Of a stretch of 32,210 nucleotides of DNA, positions 14,241-22,087 are shown piece after piece. Where the stretch lies: positions 1 through 32,210 of the forward strand of contig URDK01000026.1 in assembly GCA_900546485.1 (NCBI GenBank). The letters run 5' to 3'. Position 1 is the stretch's first letter; each line of letters opens with the position of its first letter. The notes under the pieces are model-generated. The model was not told the origin of the DNA. It made no database searches and was given only the letters and a program-made list of their open reading frames with translations. Position numbers and translations under genes: made by a program. The DNA comes from an uncultured Eubacteriales bacterium. Its GTDB lineage: Bacteria; Bacillota; Clostridia; Oscillospirales; Oscillospiraceae.

Positions 14241-14444
14241 TTATTTGCGGACCTTCGGGTCCTCAAAGGGCTTGTTGTAGAGCAGCAGCGCGGTAAGCAG
14301 CAAAATGACGCCGACTATCATCAGTATGAGCCCGGTCATCTTGCCGGTCATCGACCAGCCAATAAATACGAGCGCCAGTCCGGCCACCACGAAGATGAGC
14401 ATCAGCAGAGCCCGAAGGCCCATGTGTTCTTTCCAGAATTTCAT
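14241..14444 (-). CDS. Small two-helix membrane protein (DUF6903-like)
   Basis: A 67-residue protein with two hydrophobic helices (about 11-30 and 36-57) joined by a short polar turn (GWSMTGKMTG), and a charged tail KPFEDPKVRK. It resembles the small DUF6903 proteins that I recall beside carbohydrate ABC transporters of Clostridia; the family name is from memory. It starts nine bases after the MalG-type permease stop, with AAGGTG as a modest ribosome site, and is followed by the GH112 gene. The position strongly suggests a transporter accessory, for example a missing helix pair or a stabiliser of the permease complex, but no function is known. Confidence 0.75.
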   Translation of the reverse strand: MKFWKEHMGLRALLMLIFVVAGLALVFIGWSMTGKMTGLILMIVGVILLLTALLLYNKPFEDPKVRK

Positions 14445-14453
14445 ATCCGCACC

Positions 14454-15353
14454 TTAACCTTTCAGTCCGCCGACGGTCATGCCCTGGATAAGCTTCTTCT
14501 GCACGCAGATATAGAGTATCAGCGTGGGGAGCATTACCATTACAAGACCGGCATACATTGTGCCGTACTGCGCCGCGGACTGCTGCGCCTGCATGAGGTT
14601 CAGCAGACCGACTGGGAGGGTCTTTGCACCGGTGGCCGAGCTCATGAGGGTCATGGAGATTATGTACTCATTCCAGAAGGAGAGGAAGTTGAAGAGGATG
14701 ATGGTCACGATGGAGGGCTGAGCCATGGGGAAGATGATGCTGACCATCGTACGTCCGTAGCCGGCGCCGTCAATATAGGCAGCCTCCTCGTAGTCATGCG
14801 CGAGGGTGGCGAAGTAGCCGGAGAGCAGGTAGATGGTGAAAGGCAGGGCCGTCGCAGCGTAAACTATCGAGAGCACAACAAGGTTATTGAGCAGGAAACC
14901 GCTGCCGAAGGTGTTCTTGAGCCAAGTGTCGCCGTCACGCAGCATGAGGAAGATCGGGACAACGATGTAGTTGACGTTGATAAACAGGCCCGCCATGAAG
15001 GCAGTGCTCAGGAACTTCTGTCCGAAGAACTTGAACCTGGACAGGCAGTAGGAGGCCGGCAGCGCCACAACGAGCAGGATTACCAGGGAGAGCGCAGTAA
15101 CAAAGACGGAGTTGAGCATGTAATCGCCCATCTTTGCGGTTTCCCAGGCATCCACGAAGTTCTGCCAGTAGAAGCCGAGCGGAAGCGACCAGGGGTTGCC
15201 GTAGAACTCGCTGTTCTGCTTTATGGAGGCCATAAAGACCCAGGCCACAGGAACTACGATACTGACGGCAAGGAGTATGAGGACAATATAGATAAACGCT
15301 TTGTAGAGCTTTTCACCGGAGTTGCCCTTGTGGACCTTTTCAGTCTTTTCCAT
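14454..15353 (-). CDS. Carbohydrate ABC transporter permease, MalG type
   Basis: A 299-residue inner-membrane protein with six predicted helices, the first after a cytoplasmic lead of about 17 residues. The EAA loop EEAAYIDGAGYGRTMVSIIFPMAQPSI (about 200-226) is the contact site for the ATPase. The C-terminal KKLIQGMTVGGLKG is typical of CUT1-family MalG homologues. AAGGAGG precedes ATG 15353. It works with the neighbouring MalF-type permease and the lipoprotein. No ATPase gene lies in the window, so a shared MsmK/MsiK-type ATPase encoded elsewhere probably powers it. Confidence 0.95.
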   Translation of the reverse strand: MEKTEKVHKGNSGEKLYKAFIYIVLILLAVSIVVPVAWVFMASIKQNSEFYGNPWSLPLGFYWQNFVDAWETAKMGDYMLNSVFVTALSLVILLVVALPASYCLSRFKFFGQKFLSTAFMAGLFINVNYIVVPIFLMLRDGDTWLKNTFGSGFLLNNLVVLSIVYAATALPFTIYLLSGYFATLAHDYEEAAYIDGAGYGRTMVSIIFPMAQPSIVTIILFNFLSFWNEYIISMTLMSSATGAKTLPVGLLNLMQAQQSAAQYGTMYAGLVMVMLPTLILYICVQKKLIQGMTVGGLKG

Positions 15354-15367
15354 ATCCTCGCCTCCTT

Positions 15368-16252
15368 TCAGAATTCAAGCGGCGTGCGCTTAGTGACCTT
15401 GTTCACCAGTGCGGAGAGAATGAAGGAGAACAGGAATATCACGACGCCTATGGCCATGGAGTAGCCGTAGAGGCCGGCATCCTTCTGGCCGTACATGTAC
15501 GAGAGCGCGACCTCAGAGGCGCCGTTCGGGCCGCCGCTGGTCATGGCCTTGACGAACAGGAAGGCCATGTTGATCGTGGAGATGATGAAGAAGGTCAGGG
15601 TGGTGCGGATGTTGGTCCAGATGAGCGGGATGGTGATCTGGAAGAACTGCTTTACCCTGCCCGCGCCATCGAGACCGGCAGACTCGTACAGGCTCTGCGG
15701 CACTGCAGCCATGGAGGCCATGTACATGACCATATAGTAGCCTATGGCCTGCCATACCATGGCGATTATGAGGCTGAGCATGACAAGGTCCTCGCCCTTC
15801 CAGAGAATCGAGACTTCATGCCCGCTTATCATCGAGAGCAGACTGTTGAGCATGCCGTTTTCGGGCTTGTAGATGGCAGAGAAAATACCGGAAATGACGA
15901 CGATGGAGAGAATGTTCGGTATGTAGAAAATAACGCGCAGAAGCTCTTTGCCCTTGATGTTCTCGCGGGTGAGTATGCCAGCGAAGACAAGAGCCAGCGC
16001 GAAGGTTACCATTGTTACTACCACGATGAGCAGAATCGTATTCTGCATCGCGCGGATGAAGTTGGAGTCGTTCACCAGCGACTTGAAGTTTGCAAAGCCA
16101 ACGAAGGTTTCAGTGGGCGAGTATGCTCCGCGCTCAAACAGCGACATGCGGAACACGTTAAGCGTGGGGATGATCATGAAAATGACGAACAAAATTACTG
16201 CCGGGGCAACGCACAGCACAATGAAACGACTGCGTCCCTTGTTTTTTTCCAC
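15368..16252 (-). CDS. Carbohydrate ABC transporter permease, MalF type
   Basis: A 294-residue integral membrane protein of the CUT1 family. The first helix begins near residue 12 (FIVLCVAPAVILFVIFMIIPTLNVFRMSLF), and the EAA-like loop YESAGLDGAGRVKQFFQITIPLIW (about 189-212) is clear. The start is GTG 16252, preceded by AAAGGAG at good spacing. It is followed after 14 bases by the MalG-type gene, so the two are co-translated. A stem-loop separates it from the upstream substrate-binding gene, which probably lowers its expression relative to the binding protein. Confidence 0.95.
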   Translation of the reverse strand: MEKNKGRSRFIVLCVAPAVILFVIFMIIPTLNVFRMSLFERGAYSPTETFVGFANFKSLVNDSNFIRAMQNTILLIVVVTMVTFALALVFAGILTRENIKGKELLRVIFYIPNILSIVVISGIFSAIYKPENGMLNSLLSMISGHEVSILWKGEDLVMLSLIIAMVWQAIGYYMVMYMASMAAVPQSLYESAGLDGAGRVKQFFQITIPLIWTNIRTTLTFFIISTINMAFLFVKAMTSGGPNGASEVALSYMYGQKDAGLYGYSMAIGVVIFLFSFILSALVNKVTKRTPLEF

Positions 16253-16319
16253 GTGCTCAGCTCCTTTCCGAGCGGAATGATGCGTCTAAACTCTCTTTTT
16301 GCGTATGTGCATTTGGGAA

Positions 16320-16351
16320 GGGGGACGATGAGCTGGTGCTCAACGTCCCCC
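16320..16351 (-). other. Intra-operon stem-loop between binding-protein and permease genes
   Basis: GGGGGACG (16320-16327) pairs with CGTCCCCC (16344-16351), with a further inner TGAGC/GCTCA stem. No T-run follows on the minus strand. It lies about 35 bases after the binding-protein stop, the usual place for an element that stabilises the upstream mRNA and reduces read-through into permease genes. Confidence 0.75.
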
Positions 16352-16385
16352 GAACCTTAGGGTTTTATGTAGTTGCAACTGCAGG

Positions 16386-17759
16386 TCAGGCGAGGTTGGC
16401 CCTCATCTGATCGCTGGCGGCCTTCCAGTCGGCAACCCACTGGTCACGGGTCAGGGTGCCGGAGACGAGGCTGTTCACGGGATCGAAGAACTCCTCGCGG
16501 TTGGTGCCGAGGCCGGCAACGGACTTGTAGGCGGCGAAGTTGCCCATGGCGGCCTTCGCACCGTCGTCGTAGATGGAGTAGAAGAGCTGGTTGTCGCCCT
16601 CGAGGCTGTCGGCTATGCCGAGCACGGGCTGGATGGCGCCGGAAGCGGCGAAAATCTCGCAGGCGGTGTCGCTGTACAGGAAGGCGATGAACTGCTTGGC
16701 AGCGTCGATATTCTCAGCGCCGGCAGGGATCCAGGCCTGCTCGAACCAGGTGTAGCTGTAGCGGTCGCCGCCCTCTTCGACGGCGGGCAGAGCGGTCATG
16801 CCCCACTTGAAGCCCTCGGCGCGGGGAGCCTCAGCCATCTCGCCGACGATCCAGGTGCCGTTGGGCATGAACAGGGCCTTGTTGTCAAGGACGAGCTGCT
16901 GGTTCTGGGTGAAGTCCTGATCGTTGGCCTGAGCAGGAGTGATGGGGTTGGTGTAGGAGGCGAGCTTCTCAACTATGTCGAAGCAGGTGGTGGCAGCCTC
17001 GGTATCCCAGATGCCCTCGGTGTAGACGGTGGCCTCATTGAAGAACTCGGGGCCGCCGGCGGCGTACATCAGAGCATAGAAGAAAGCGTCAAAGTAACCG
17101 GTGGTGGGGTAGGTGAAGAGGTAGATGCCCTCCTCAAGGGCCTTGTCGCCGAGCTCCCACATCTCGTCCCAGGTGGTGGGGACTTCCCAGCCCTTTTCCT
17201 CAAAGAGGCCGGCGTTGTAGAAGAGGCCGCAGGGGGAGTAGAACATCGGGGCGAGGTAGGTCTTGCCGTCGCCGTAGGGGTTGGTCAGACTGGTCTCGGT
17301 GAAGCCGCCGGCAATCTTCTCGCTGACGGTGACGTCCTCACCGGGGACGGTCATGGACAGAACGTCGGTGATGTCGGCGATGTTCTTGTCCTTGATGAAC
17401 TGCTCGGTCAGACCGGCTTCACGGCCGGTGGCCAGGTGGATGACGTCGGGGTACTCGCCGCCCTGCATGGCGGGGCCGATGACGTCCTCGAGATTCTTGT
17501 CGGTGACGAGCTCGACCTCGATGCCGGTGGCCTCGGTGAAGGCCGCGCAGACGTCGACCCACATCTGAGTGCCGTAGGCTGTCTCGATGGCGGCTACCTT
17601 GATGGAGCCGGCGGGTTCGGCGGTGTCGCCGCCTTCGGGAGCAGCGGCGTCGGTGCCGGAAGCGGGGGTATCGCTGGGGGTGGTCTCGGTCGTGCCGCAC
17701 GCGGACAGAACGCCGAGAGCGAGCATGAACACGAGAACGAGCGCAAGGAGTTTCTTCAT
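16386..17759 (-). CDS. Sugar-binding lipoprotein of the ABC transporter
   Basis: A 457-residue extracytoplasmic solute-binding protein (family 1, MalE/GltB-like). MKKLLALVLVFMLALGVLSAC is a lipoprotein signal with lipobox LSAC and Cys21 as the lipidated residue. A low-complexity TTETTPSDTPASGTDAA linker then tethers the globular domain to the membrane. Domain segments such as YPDVIHLATG, YGDGKTYLAPMFYSPCGLFYNAGLFEEKGWEVPTTWDEMWELGDKA are typical of CUT1 binding proteins. ATG 17759 is preferred because GAGGA lies six bases upstream; the ATG two codons earlier would abut the ribosome site. It is first in the operon that ends with the GH112 phosphorylase, so the ligand is probably a beta-galactosyl disaccharide. 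Confidence 0.95.
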   Translation of the reverse strand: MKKLLALVLVFMLALGVLSACGTTETTPSDTPASGTDAAAPEGGDTAEPAGSIKVAAIETAYGTQMWVDVCAAFTEATGIEVELVTDKNLEDVIGPAMQGGEYPDVIHLATGREAGLTEQFIKDKNIADITDVLSMTVPGEDVTVSEKIAGGFTETSLTNPYGDGKTYLAPMFYSPCGLFYNAGLFEEKGWEVPTTWDEMWELGDKALEEGIYLFTYPTTGYFDAFFYALMYAAGGPEFFNEATVYTEGIWDTEAATTCFDIVEKLASYTNPITPAQANDQDFTQNQQLVLDNKALFMPNGTWIVGEMAEAPRAEGFKWGMTALPAVEEGGDRYSYTWFEQAWIPAGAENIDAAKQFIAFLYSDTACEIFAASGAIQPVLGIADSLEGDNQLFYSIYDDGAKAAMGNFAAYKSVAGLGTNREEFFDPVNSLVSGTLTRDQWVADWKAASDQMRANLA

Positions 17760-17837
17760 TGTCATTCCTCTTTTCTGAAATTTTGGTTCTGCAAATACAT
17801 TCCATATGGATGGCAATTCCATCCCTCTGATGTTTTA

Positions 17838-17865
17838 AGTATAATCTTTCCTGCCCACTATTCAA
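17838..17865 (-). promoter_or_regulatory. Promoter of the ABC transporter/GH112 operon
   Basis: On the minus strand TTGAAT (17865-17860), 16-base spacer, TATACT (17843-17838). It lies about 80 bases before the binding-protein start. Confidence 0.7.
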
Positions 17866-17872
17866 TCAAATA

Positions 17873-17903
17873 ATTGCTCTATTTTTTATAAATATTGCTT
17901 TAT
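17873..17903 (-). promoter_or_regulatory. Putative AraC-type operator, 21-bp direct repeat
   Basis: ATTGCTCTAT (17873-17882) and ATTGCTTTAT (17894-17903) are direct repeats with a period of 21 bases, nine of ten positions identical. On the minus strand they read ATAxAGCAAT and end seven bases upstream of the -35 box. Direct half-sites two helical turns apart next to -35 are the classic arrangement for AraC-family activators, and two such regulators are encoded next door. Binding itself is inferred. Confidence 0.5.
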
Positions 17904-18050
17904 ATGTAGAATATGACGGCAGCGTTTGATTCGAAAGAAAAAAATTATGCAACATGTTAAAAAGCGAAAATCAGTACCACCGGCGCCTTCGCAATGTAAA
18001 CCGGTCAAGTGTCCTCATGTATTTGAAAATTTTCGGTAATTTTGCACATA

Positions 18051-18079
18051 TTGCACAGTTGCAGCAAATGTAATATAAT
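18051..18079 (+). promoter_or_regulatory. Promoter of the AraC regulator gene pair
   Basis: TTGCAC (18051-18056), 17-base spacer and perfect TATAAT (18074-18079). The 17904-18050 stretch between the two divergent promoters is AT-rich and shows no gene. Confidence 0.82.
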
Positions 18080-18080
18080 C

Positions 18081-18111
18081 CTTAGCAAGGTAATAAGCAA
18101 GATTGCTAAAG
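18081..18111 (+). promoter_or_regulatory. AGCAA-containing dyad at the AraC gene transcription start
   Basis: CTTAGCAA (18081-18088) and TTGCTAAAG (18103-18111) form an imperfect inverted repeat, and a further AGCAA lies at 18096-18100. The element sits over the expected transcription start, a position suited to autorepression, and shares the AGCAA core with the transporter-promoter repeats. Confidence 0.4.
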
Positions 18112-18147
18112 AGTTAGAGGTGACGTTCACTGAGCACAAACAGGTTT

Positions 18148-18999
18148 ATGCTTGAAGATATGGGCGCAACACCCATTGACCGCAGCAAAGTCAAGCTTTT
18201 ATATGTCAGTACTGCCAAATACGGAGGCGATTGGCACAGCACTTTGCACACACATGAATGTACAGAGATATTCTATGTGGTAGGCGGGTCCGGGAAATTC
18301 AACATTGAGGGCAAGCTCCTGCCAGTGTCAACAGACGACATGGTCATCGTCAACCCAAACGTTGAGCACACTGAGGTGAGCTACAACAAACGCCCGCTCG
18401 AATATATCGTGCTGGGCGTTGACGGCCTGGAGTATTCGGCGGGTGAGGATTCCGACGAGCGTTGGTTCATGACGAACTTCCAAAATGCGCGGGAGCCGCT
18501 GCTGCATGCGCTCAGGGAGATGCTGCGCGAGATCGAGCTCAAGGCCGCAGGTTATGAGCTCATATGTCAGGACCTGCTGGAGGTGCTCATTCTGCGTCTT
18601 ATGCGTCATGCAGGCATGCACTTCATGCCGACTAAGCCCGAGCACCGCAAGCCGGGCCGCAAGCCGAGCAAGGAGTGCGCCAACGTGCGGCACTACATAG
18701 ACAACCATTTCAAGGAAAGCATAAATCTCGACATGCTCAGCGAGCTGGTGCATGTCAATAAATATTATATGGTGCATTCATTTACAAAAGAATATGGTAT
18801 ATCGCCAATAAACTATCTCATATTCCGTCGCATTGAGGAGAGCAAATATCTGCTTGGGGACACCGACCACTCGCTCAGTCAGATATCGCACATGCTCGGC
18901 TTCTCGTCGCCCAGCTATTTTTCTCAGAGCTTCCGGCGCCTTGAGGGCATGAGCCCCATGGAATACCGCAGGAACTCGCGTTCCAAATCCGGAGCCTAG
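18148..18999 (+). CDS. AraC-family regulator with cupin sensor domain (first of pair)
   Basis: A 283-residue protein. The N-terminal AraC-type cupin (about 20-110; HTHECTEIFYVVGGSGKFNIEGK) probably binds a sugar ligand. The C-terminal AraC HTH pair (about 185-278) includes LDMLSELVHVNKYYMVHSFTKEYGISPINYL and SLSQISHMLGFSSPSYFSQSFRRLEGMSPMEYRR. The ATG at 18148 has no well-placed ribosome site: GAGGTG is at 18117-18122, about 25 bases away. An in-frame CTG at 18130 lies seven bases from that site, so translation may begin there (LSTNRFMLEDMG) at a non-canonical codon. It is divergent from the GH112/ABC operon and is its most likely regulator. Confidence 0.9.
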   Translation: MLEDMGATPIDRSKVKLLYVSTAKYGGDWHSTLHTHECTEIFYVVGGSGKFNIEGKLLPVSTDDMVIVNPNVEHTEVSYNKRPLEYIVLGVDGLEYSAGEDSDERWFMTNFQNAREPLLHALREMLREIELKAAGYELICQDLLEVLILRLMRHAGMHFMPTKPEHRKPGRKPSKECANVRHYIDNHFKESINLDMLSELVHVNKYYMVHSFTKEYGISPINYLIFRRIEESKYLLGDTDHSLSQISHMLGFSSPSYFSQSFRRLEGMSPMEYRRNSRSKSGA

Positions 19000-19015
19000 A
19001 GAGGAGGGGAGCGCT

Positions 19016-19912
19016 GTGCCGTTTACGCCTACGGTAATAAACCGGCCTGTCAGCGTCGACAGGGTCGTCACCGTGCATTACTTTGAGTATTCGAGCAGCT
19101 ACTATTTTGAAGGTGAGCAGCACAATTTCTGGGAGTTCGTGTATGTGGACAAGGGCGAGGTGGACGTCCTGGCGGGGGGCAGACAGCTCCGGCTGGGGCG
19201 CGGGAAGCTGCTTTTCCACCCGCCAGGCGAGTTTCACGCGCTGAGAGCCACGGGAGCTTCCGCGCCGAACTTGGTCGTGGCCAGCTTTTTCTGCGGCGGC
19301 GAGGCGCTCTCCGGCCTCGGAGACGGGCCGTACACCATGGGTGAGACGGAGCGCGTGCTGATAGGCGGTATTGTAGCCGAAGCTGAGCGTGCTTTTTTGA
19401 CACCGCTGGATGATCCGGCCACTACTGCGCTGGAGCGACGCCCGGACGCGCCCTTTGGAGCTGAACAGCTGGTCGCAGCCTACCTCGAGGAGCTGCTGAT
19501 ACGCCTGCTGCGCGTCGGAGCGGCGGGGCAGAGGAACAGTGGGCCCATCGAGGCCCAAAGCCGCAATGAGGTGTTTCTGCGTGTGGATGAATATCTCTCC
19601 GCGCGCCTCTCACAGACCCTGACTCTTGACCGTATCTGCAGGGACAATCTTGTCGGCCGCAGCCGGCTTCAGCAGATTTTCCACGCCGAGACGGGCGGCG
19701 GGGTCATGGAATATTTCGGCCGCCGGAAAATCGAGGCCGCGAAGGAGATGATACGCCGGGACGACGGCAATTTCACCGAGATAGCCAACCGCCTGGGCTA
19801 CCAGTCCATCTATTATTTCTCGCGCCACTTCAAGAAGATAACCGGCATGACGCCGAGTGAGTACGCCTCGGGAGTACGCGCTCTTGCGGCCAAGACCAAG
19901 CCGGGGAAATAG
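19016..19912 (+). CDS. AraC-family regulator (second of pair)
   Basis: A 298-residue protein starting at GTG 19016, with GAGGAGGGGA just upstream, 16 bases after the previous stop. The N-terminal cupin-like domain (HNFWEFVYVDKGEVDVLAGGRQLRLGRGKLLFHPPGEFHAL) occupies about 35-80, and the AraC HTH pair about 195-285 (LTLDRICRDNLVGRSRLQQIFHAETGGGVMEYFGRRKIEAAKEM; NFTEIANRLGYQSIYYFSRHFKKITGMTPSEYA). It is only loosely similar to its neighbour, so this is not a fresh tandem duplication. Two AraC regulators at one locus may sense different inducers, for example the disaccharide and a downstream sugar phosphate. Confidence 0.9.
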   Translation: MPFTPTVINRPVSVDRVVTVHYFEYSSSYYFEGEQHNFWEFVYVDKGEVDVLAGGRQLRLGRGKLLFHPPGEFHALRATGASAPNLVVASFFCGGEALSGLGDGPYTMGETERVLIGGIVAEAERAFLTPLDDPATTALERRPDAPFGAEQLVAAYLEELLIRLLRVGAAGQRNSGPIEAQSRNEVFLRVDEYLSARLSQTLTLDRICRDNLVGRSRLQQIFHAETGGGVMEYFGRRKIEAAKEMIRRDDGNFTEIANRLGYQSIYYFSRHFKKITGMTPSEYASGVRALAAKTKPGK

Positions 19913-19972
19913 CATCCGGTGCGGATGATTCTGCAAATCCAGTCCGCATGACGGGAAAATCTGTGGCGAAAA

Positions 19973-20027
19973 GTGCAAAGATTGTGCAAGACTGTATATT
20001 TCATTTTTCTGTTGTATGACGTACAAT
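19973..20027 (+). promoter_or_regulatory. Putative activator site and promoter of the galE operon
   Basis: GTGCAA at 19973-19978 and 19984-19989 are direct repeats with a period of 11 bases. Downstream is TACAAT (20022-20027) with only a weak -35 match, TTTCAT (19999-20004), at 17-base spacing. A weak -35 with upstream direct repeats suggests activator-dependent transcription, possibly by one of the AraC proteins. Confidence 0.45.
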
Positions 20028-20068
20028 TACTGCAGACTGAAAAAAGACTGTTTTAAGGAGTGTTCACA

Positions 20069-21085
20069 ATGATACTTGTCAGCGGCGGCGCCGGTTATAT
20101 CGGCAGCCACACCTGCGTTGAACTCGTCGAGGCCGGCTACGAAATCGTTGTAGCGGACAATCTCATCAACTCCTGCGAGGAGGCCGTGCACCGCGTAGAG
20201 CAGATAGTGGGCAAGAAGGTGCCCTTCGTCAAGTGCGAACTCTGCGACCCCGTGCAGGTCAAGGAGCTCTTCCGCGAGTATCCCAACATCGACTCCGTCA
20301 TCCATTTCGCCGGGCTCAAGGCCGTCGGCGAGAGCGTTGCCAAGCCGCTTGAGTACTACACCAACAACCTTGTGAACACCCTGATGATACTCAACGTCAT
20401 GCGCGACTACGGCGTGAAAAACTTCGTGTTCTCCTCCTCCGCCACCGTGTACGGCGATCCCCAGTCCGTGCCCATCCGCGAGGACTTTCCGACCGGCGGC
20501 ACCACAAACCCCTACGGCACCACCAAGCTCTTTATCGAGCGTATCCTCATGGACTACTGCAAGGCCGAGCCGAGCCTGAACGTTGCGCTGCTGCGTTACT
20601 TCAACCCCATCGGCGCCCACGAGAGCGGCCTCATCGGCGAGGACCCCAACGACATCCCCAACAACCTCGTTCCCTACATCGCCCAGGTCGCCGTCGGCAA
20701 GCTCGAGAAGCTGCACGTTTTCGGCGACGACTATCCCACTCATGACGGTACCGGTGTACGCGACTATATCCACGTCGTCGACCTCGCCCGCGGCCACATT
20801 GCCGCCCTCAAGAAGCTTGAAACCAAGTGCGGACTCTTTGTCTGCAACCTCGGCACCGGCAAGGGCTACAGCGTGCTCGATGTGCTGCACGCCTACGAGA
20901 AGGCCTGCGGCAAGACTCTGCCCTACGTCATTGACCCGCGCCGCCCGGGCGACATCGCCGTCTGCTATGCCGACCCCTCCAAGGCGAAGGCCGAGCTCGG
21001 CTGGGAGGCTGAGTACGGCATCGAGGAGATGTGCGCTTCCTCCTGGAAGTGGCAGAGCATGAACCCCAACGGCTACCGCGGCTGA
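20069..21085 (+). CDS. galE: UDP-glucose 4-epimerase
   Basis: A 338-residue short-chain dehydrogenase/reductase of the GalE type. The NAD-binding glycine motif is GGAGYIGSHT (residues 5-14), the serine-rich strand is FSSSATVYGDP, and the catalytic Tyr149-x3-Lys153 lies in NPYGTTKLFIE. The conserved RYFNPIGAHESGLIGEDPNDIPNNL substrate loop is also present. It interconverts UDP-glucose and UDP-galactose, and some members also UDP-GlcNAc and UDP-GalNAc. AAGGAG lies eight bases before ATG 20069. It is the first gene of the plus-strand metabolic arm, where it would regenerate UDP-glucose from UDP-galactose made from GH112-derived galactose-1-phosphate. Confidence 0.96.
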   Translation: MILVSGGAGYIGSHTCVELVEAGYEIVVADNLINSCEEAVHRVEQIVGKKVPFVKCELCDPVQVKELFREYPNIDSVIHFAGLKAVGESVAKPLEYYTNNLVNTLMILNVMRDYGVKNFVFSSSATVYGDPQSVPIREDFPTGGTTNPYGTTKLFIERILMDYCKAEPSLNVALLRYFNPIGAHESGLIGEDPNDIPNNLVPYIAQVAVGKLEKLHVFGDDYPTHDGTGVRDYIHVVDLARGHIAALKKLETKCGLFVCNLGTGKGYSVLDVLHAYEKACGKTLPYVIDPRRPGDIAVCYADPSKAKAELGWEAEYGIEEMCASSWKWQSMNPNGYRG

Positions 21086-21100
21086 AATAACTGAAAAGCG

Positions 21101-21130
21101 ATATGGCCCGCGTCAGCGGGCCATATTTTA
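21101..21130 (+). terminator. Terminator/attenuator between galE and the nucleotidyltransferase gene
   Basis: ATATGGCCCGC (21101-21111) pairs perfectly with GCGGGCCATAT (21116-21126) around a GTCA loop, followed by a short TTTA. The T-tract is short, so partial read-through into the next gene is likely. Confidence 0.75.
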
Positions 21131-21155
21131 GGCAAAAATGAGGGAGGAAAAAGCA

Positions 21156-22082
21156 ATGAAGAAACCCGTACTCGTTGTCATGGCCGCCGGAATGGGCAGT
21201 CGCTACGGCGGACTCAAGCAGATCGACCCGGTGGGCAACCACGGTCAGCTCATAATAGATTACTCCATTTACGACGCCAAGCGCGCCGGCTTTGATACTG
21301 TCGTGTTCGTGATCAAGCACGAGATAGAGGAGACCTTCCGCGAAGCCATAGGCGACAGGCTCTCTAAAATCATTAATGTAAAATACGCCTACCAGCAGCT
21401 CGACGACCTGCCCGAAGGCTATGAGGTCCCCGACGGCCGCGTGAAGCCCTGGGGTACCTGCCACGCCGTTCTCGCCGCGCGCAAGATAGTTGACGGCCCC
21501 TTCGCCGTTGTCAACGCCGACGACTACTACGGCCCCGAGGGCTTCCGCGAGATCTACCAGTACCTCGAGAGCCATCCGGACAGCGACGGCTGCTACGAGT
21601 TTGCCATGGTCGGCTATCTCCTGGGCAATACCGTCACCGAGTACGGCCATGTCGCCCGCGGCATCTGCGAGGAGGACGAGAACAACTACCTTCTCAAGGT
21701 CACGGAGCGCACCCACATCGAAAAGATGGGCGCCGATGCCCGCTTTACCGAGGACGAGGGCAAGACCTGGACCGAGGTCCCGGGCAGTACGATAGTTTCC
21801 ATGAACCTCTGGGGCTTCACCGAGAGCTTTCTCAAGGAGGCCGAGGCCCGTTTCCCGAAGTTCCTGGACGAGGCCCTGAAGACCAATCCGCTCAAGGCCG
21901 AGTACTTCCTGCCCAGCGTTGTAACTCAGCTGCTTGAGGAGGGCAAGGCCCGCGTCAAGGTGCTGCGCAGTGCAGACAAGTGGTACGGCGTCACCTATAA
22001 GGAGGATAAGCCCTGCGTCGTTGCCGCCATCGCGGAAAAGACCGCGAGCGGGCTCTATCCCGACAAGCTGTGGGAGGACTGA
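21156..22082 (+). CDS. GalU-like sugar-1-phosphate nucleotidyltransferase
   Basis: A 308-residue nucleotidyltransferase of the GT-A fold. The N-terminal signature VVMAAGMGSRYGGLKQIDPVG (residues 5-25) is the nucleotide-binding loop, and the metal-binding VVNADDYYGPEGF follows near residue 115. It is not GalT: no HPH-type active site is seen. Its position between galE and nahK suggests it uridylylates galactose-1-phosphate and/or HexNAc-1-phosphate with UTP, taking the part that LnpC plays in bifidobacteria (inference). ATG 21156 is chosen because AGGGAGG at 21141-21147 lies eight bases before it; the ATG at 21138 is upstream of that site. Its end carries the ribosome site of nahK. Confidence 0.85.
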   Translation: MKKPVLVVMAAGMGSRYGGLKQIDPVGNHGQLIIDYSIYDAKRAGFDTVVFVIKHEIEETFREAIGDRLSKIINVKYAYQQLDDLPEGYEVPDGRVKPWGTCHAVLAARKIVDGPFAVVNADDYYGPEGFREIYQYLESHPDSDGCYEFAMVGYLLGNTVTEYGHVARGICEEDENNYLLKVTERTHIEKMGADARFTEDEGKTWTEVPGSTIVSMNLWGFTESFLKEAEARFPKFLDEALKTNPLKAEYFLPSVVTQLLEEGKARVKVLRSADKWYGVTYKEDKPCVVAAIAEKTASGLYPDKLWED

Positions 22083-22087
22083 TAGAT

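Noticed and set aside
19913..19972. Terminator after the second AraC gene
   Set aside because: TGCGGAT and ATCC..CCGCA can pair, but with a large interrupted loop and no T-run, so I do not call it.
21156..22082. Galactose-1-phosphate uridylyltransferase (GalT) as the function
   Set aside because: No histidine-triad active site is present. The AAGMGSRYGGLKQ signature belongs to the nucleotidyltransferase (GalU/GlmU-like) fold.
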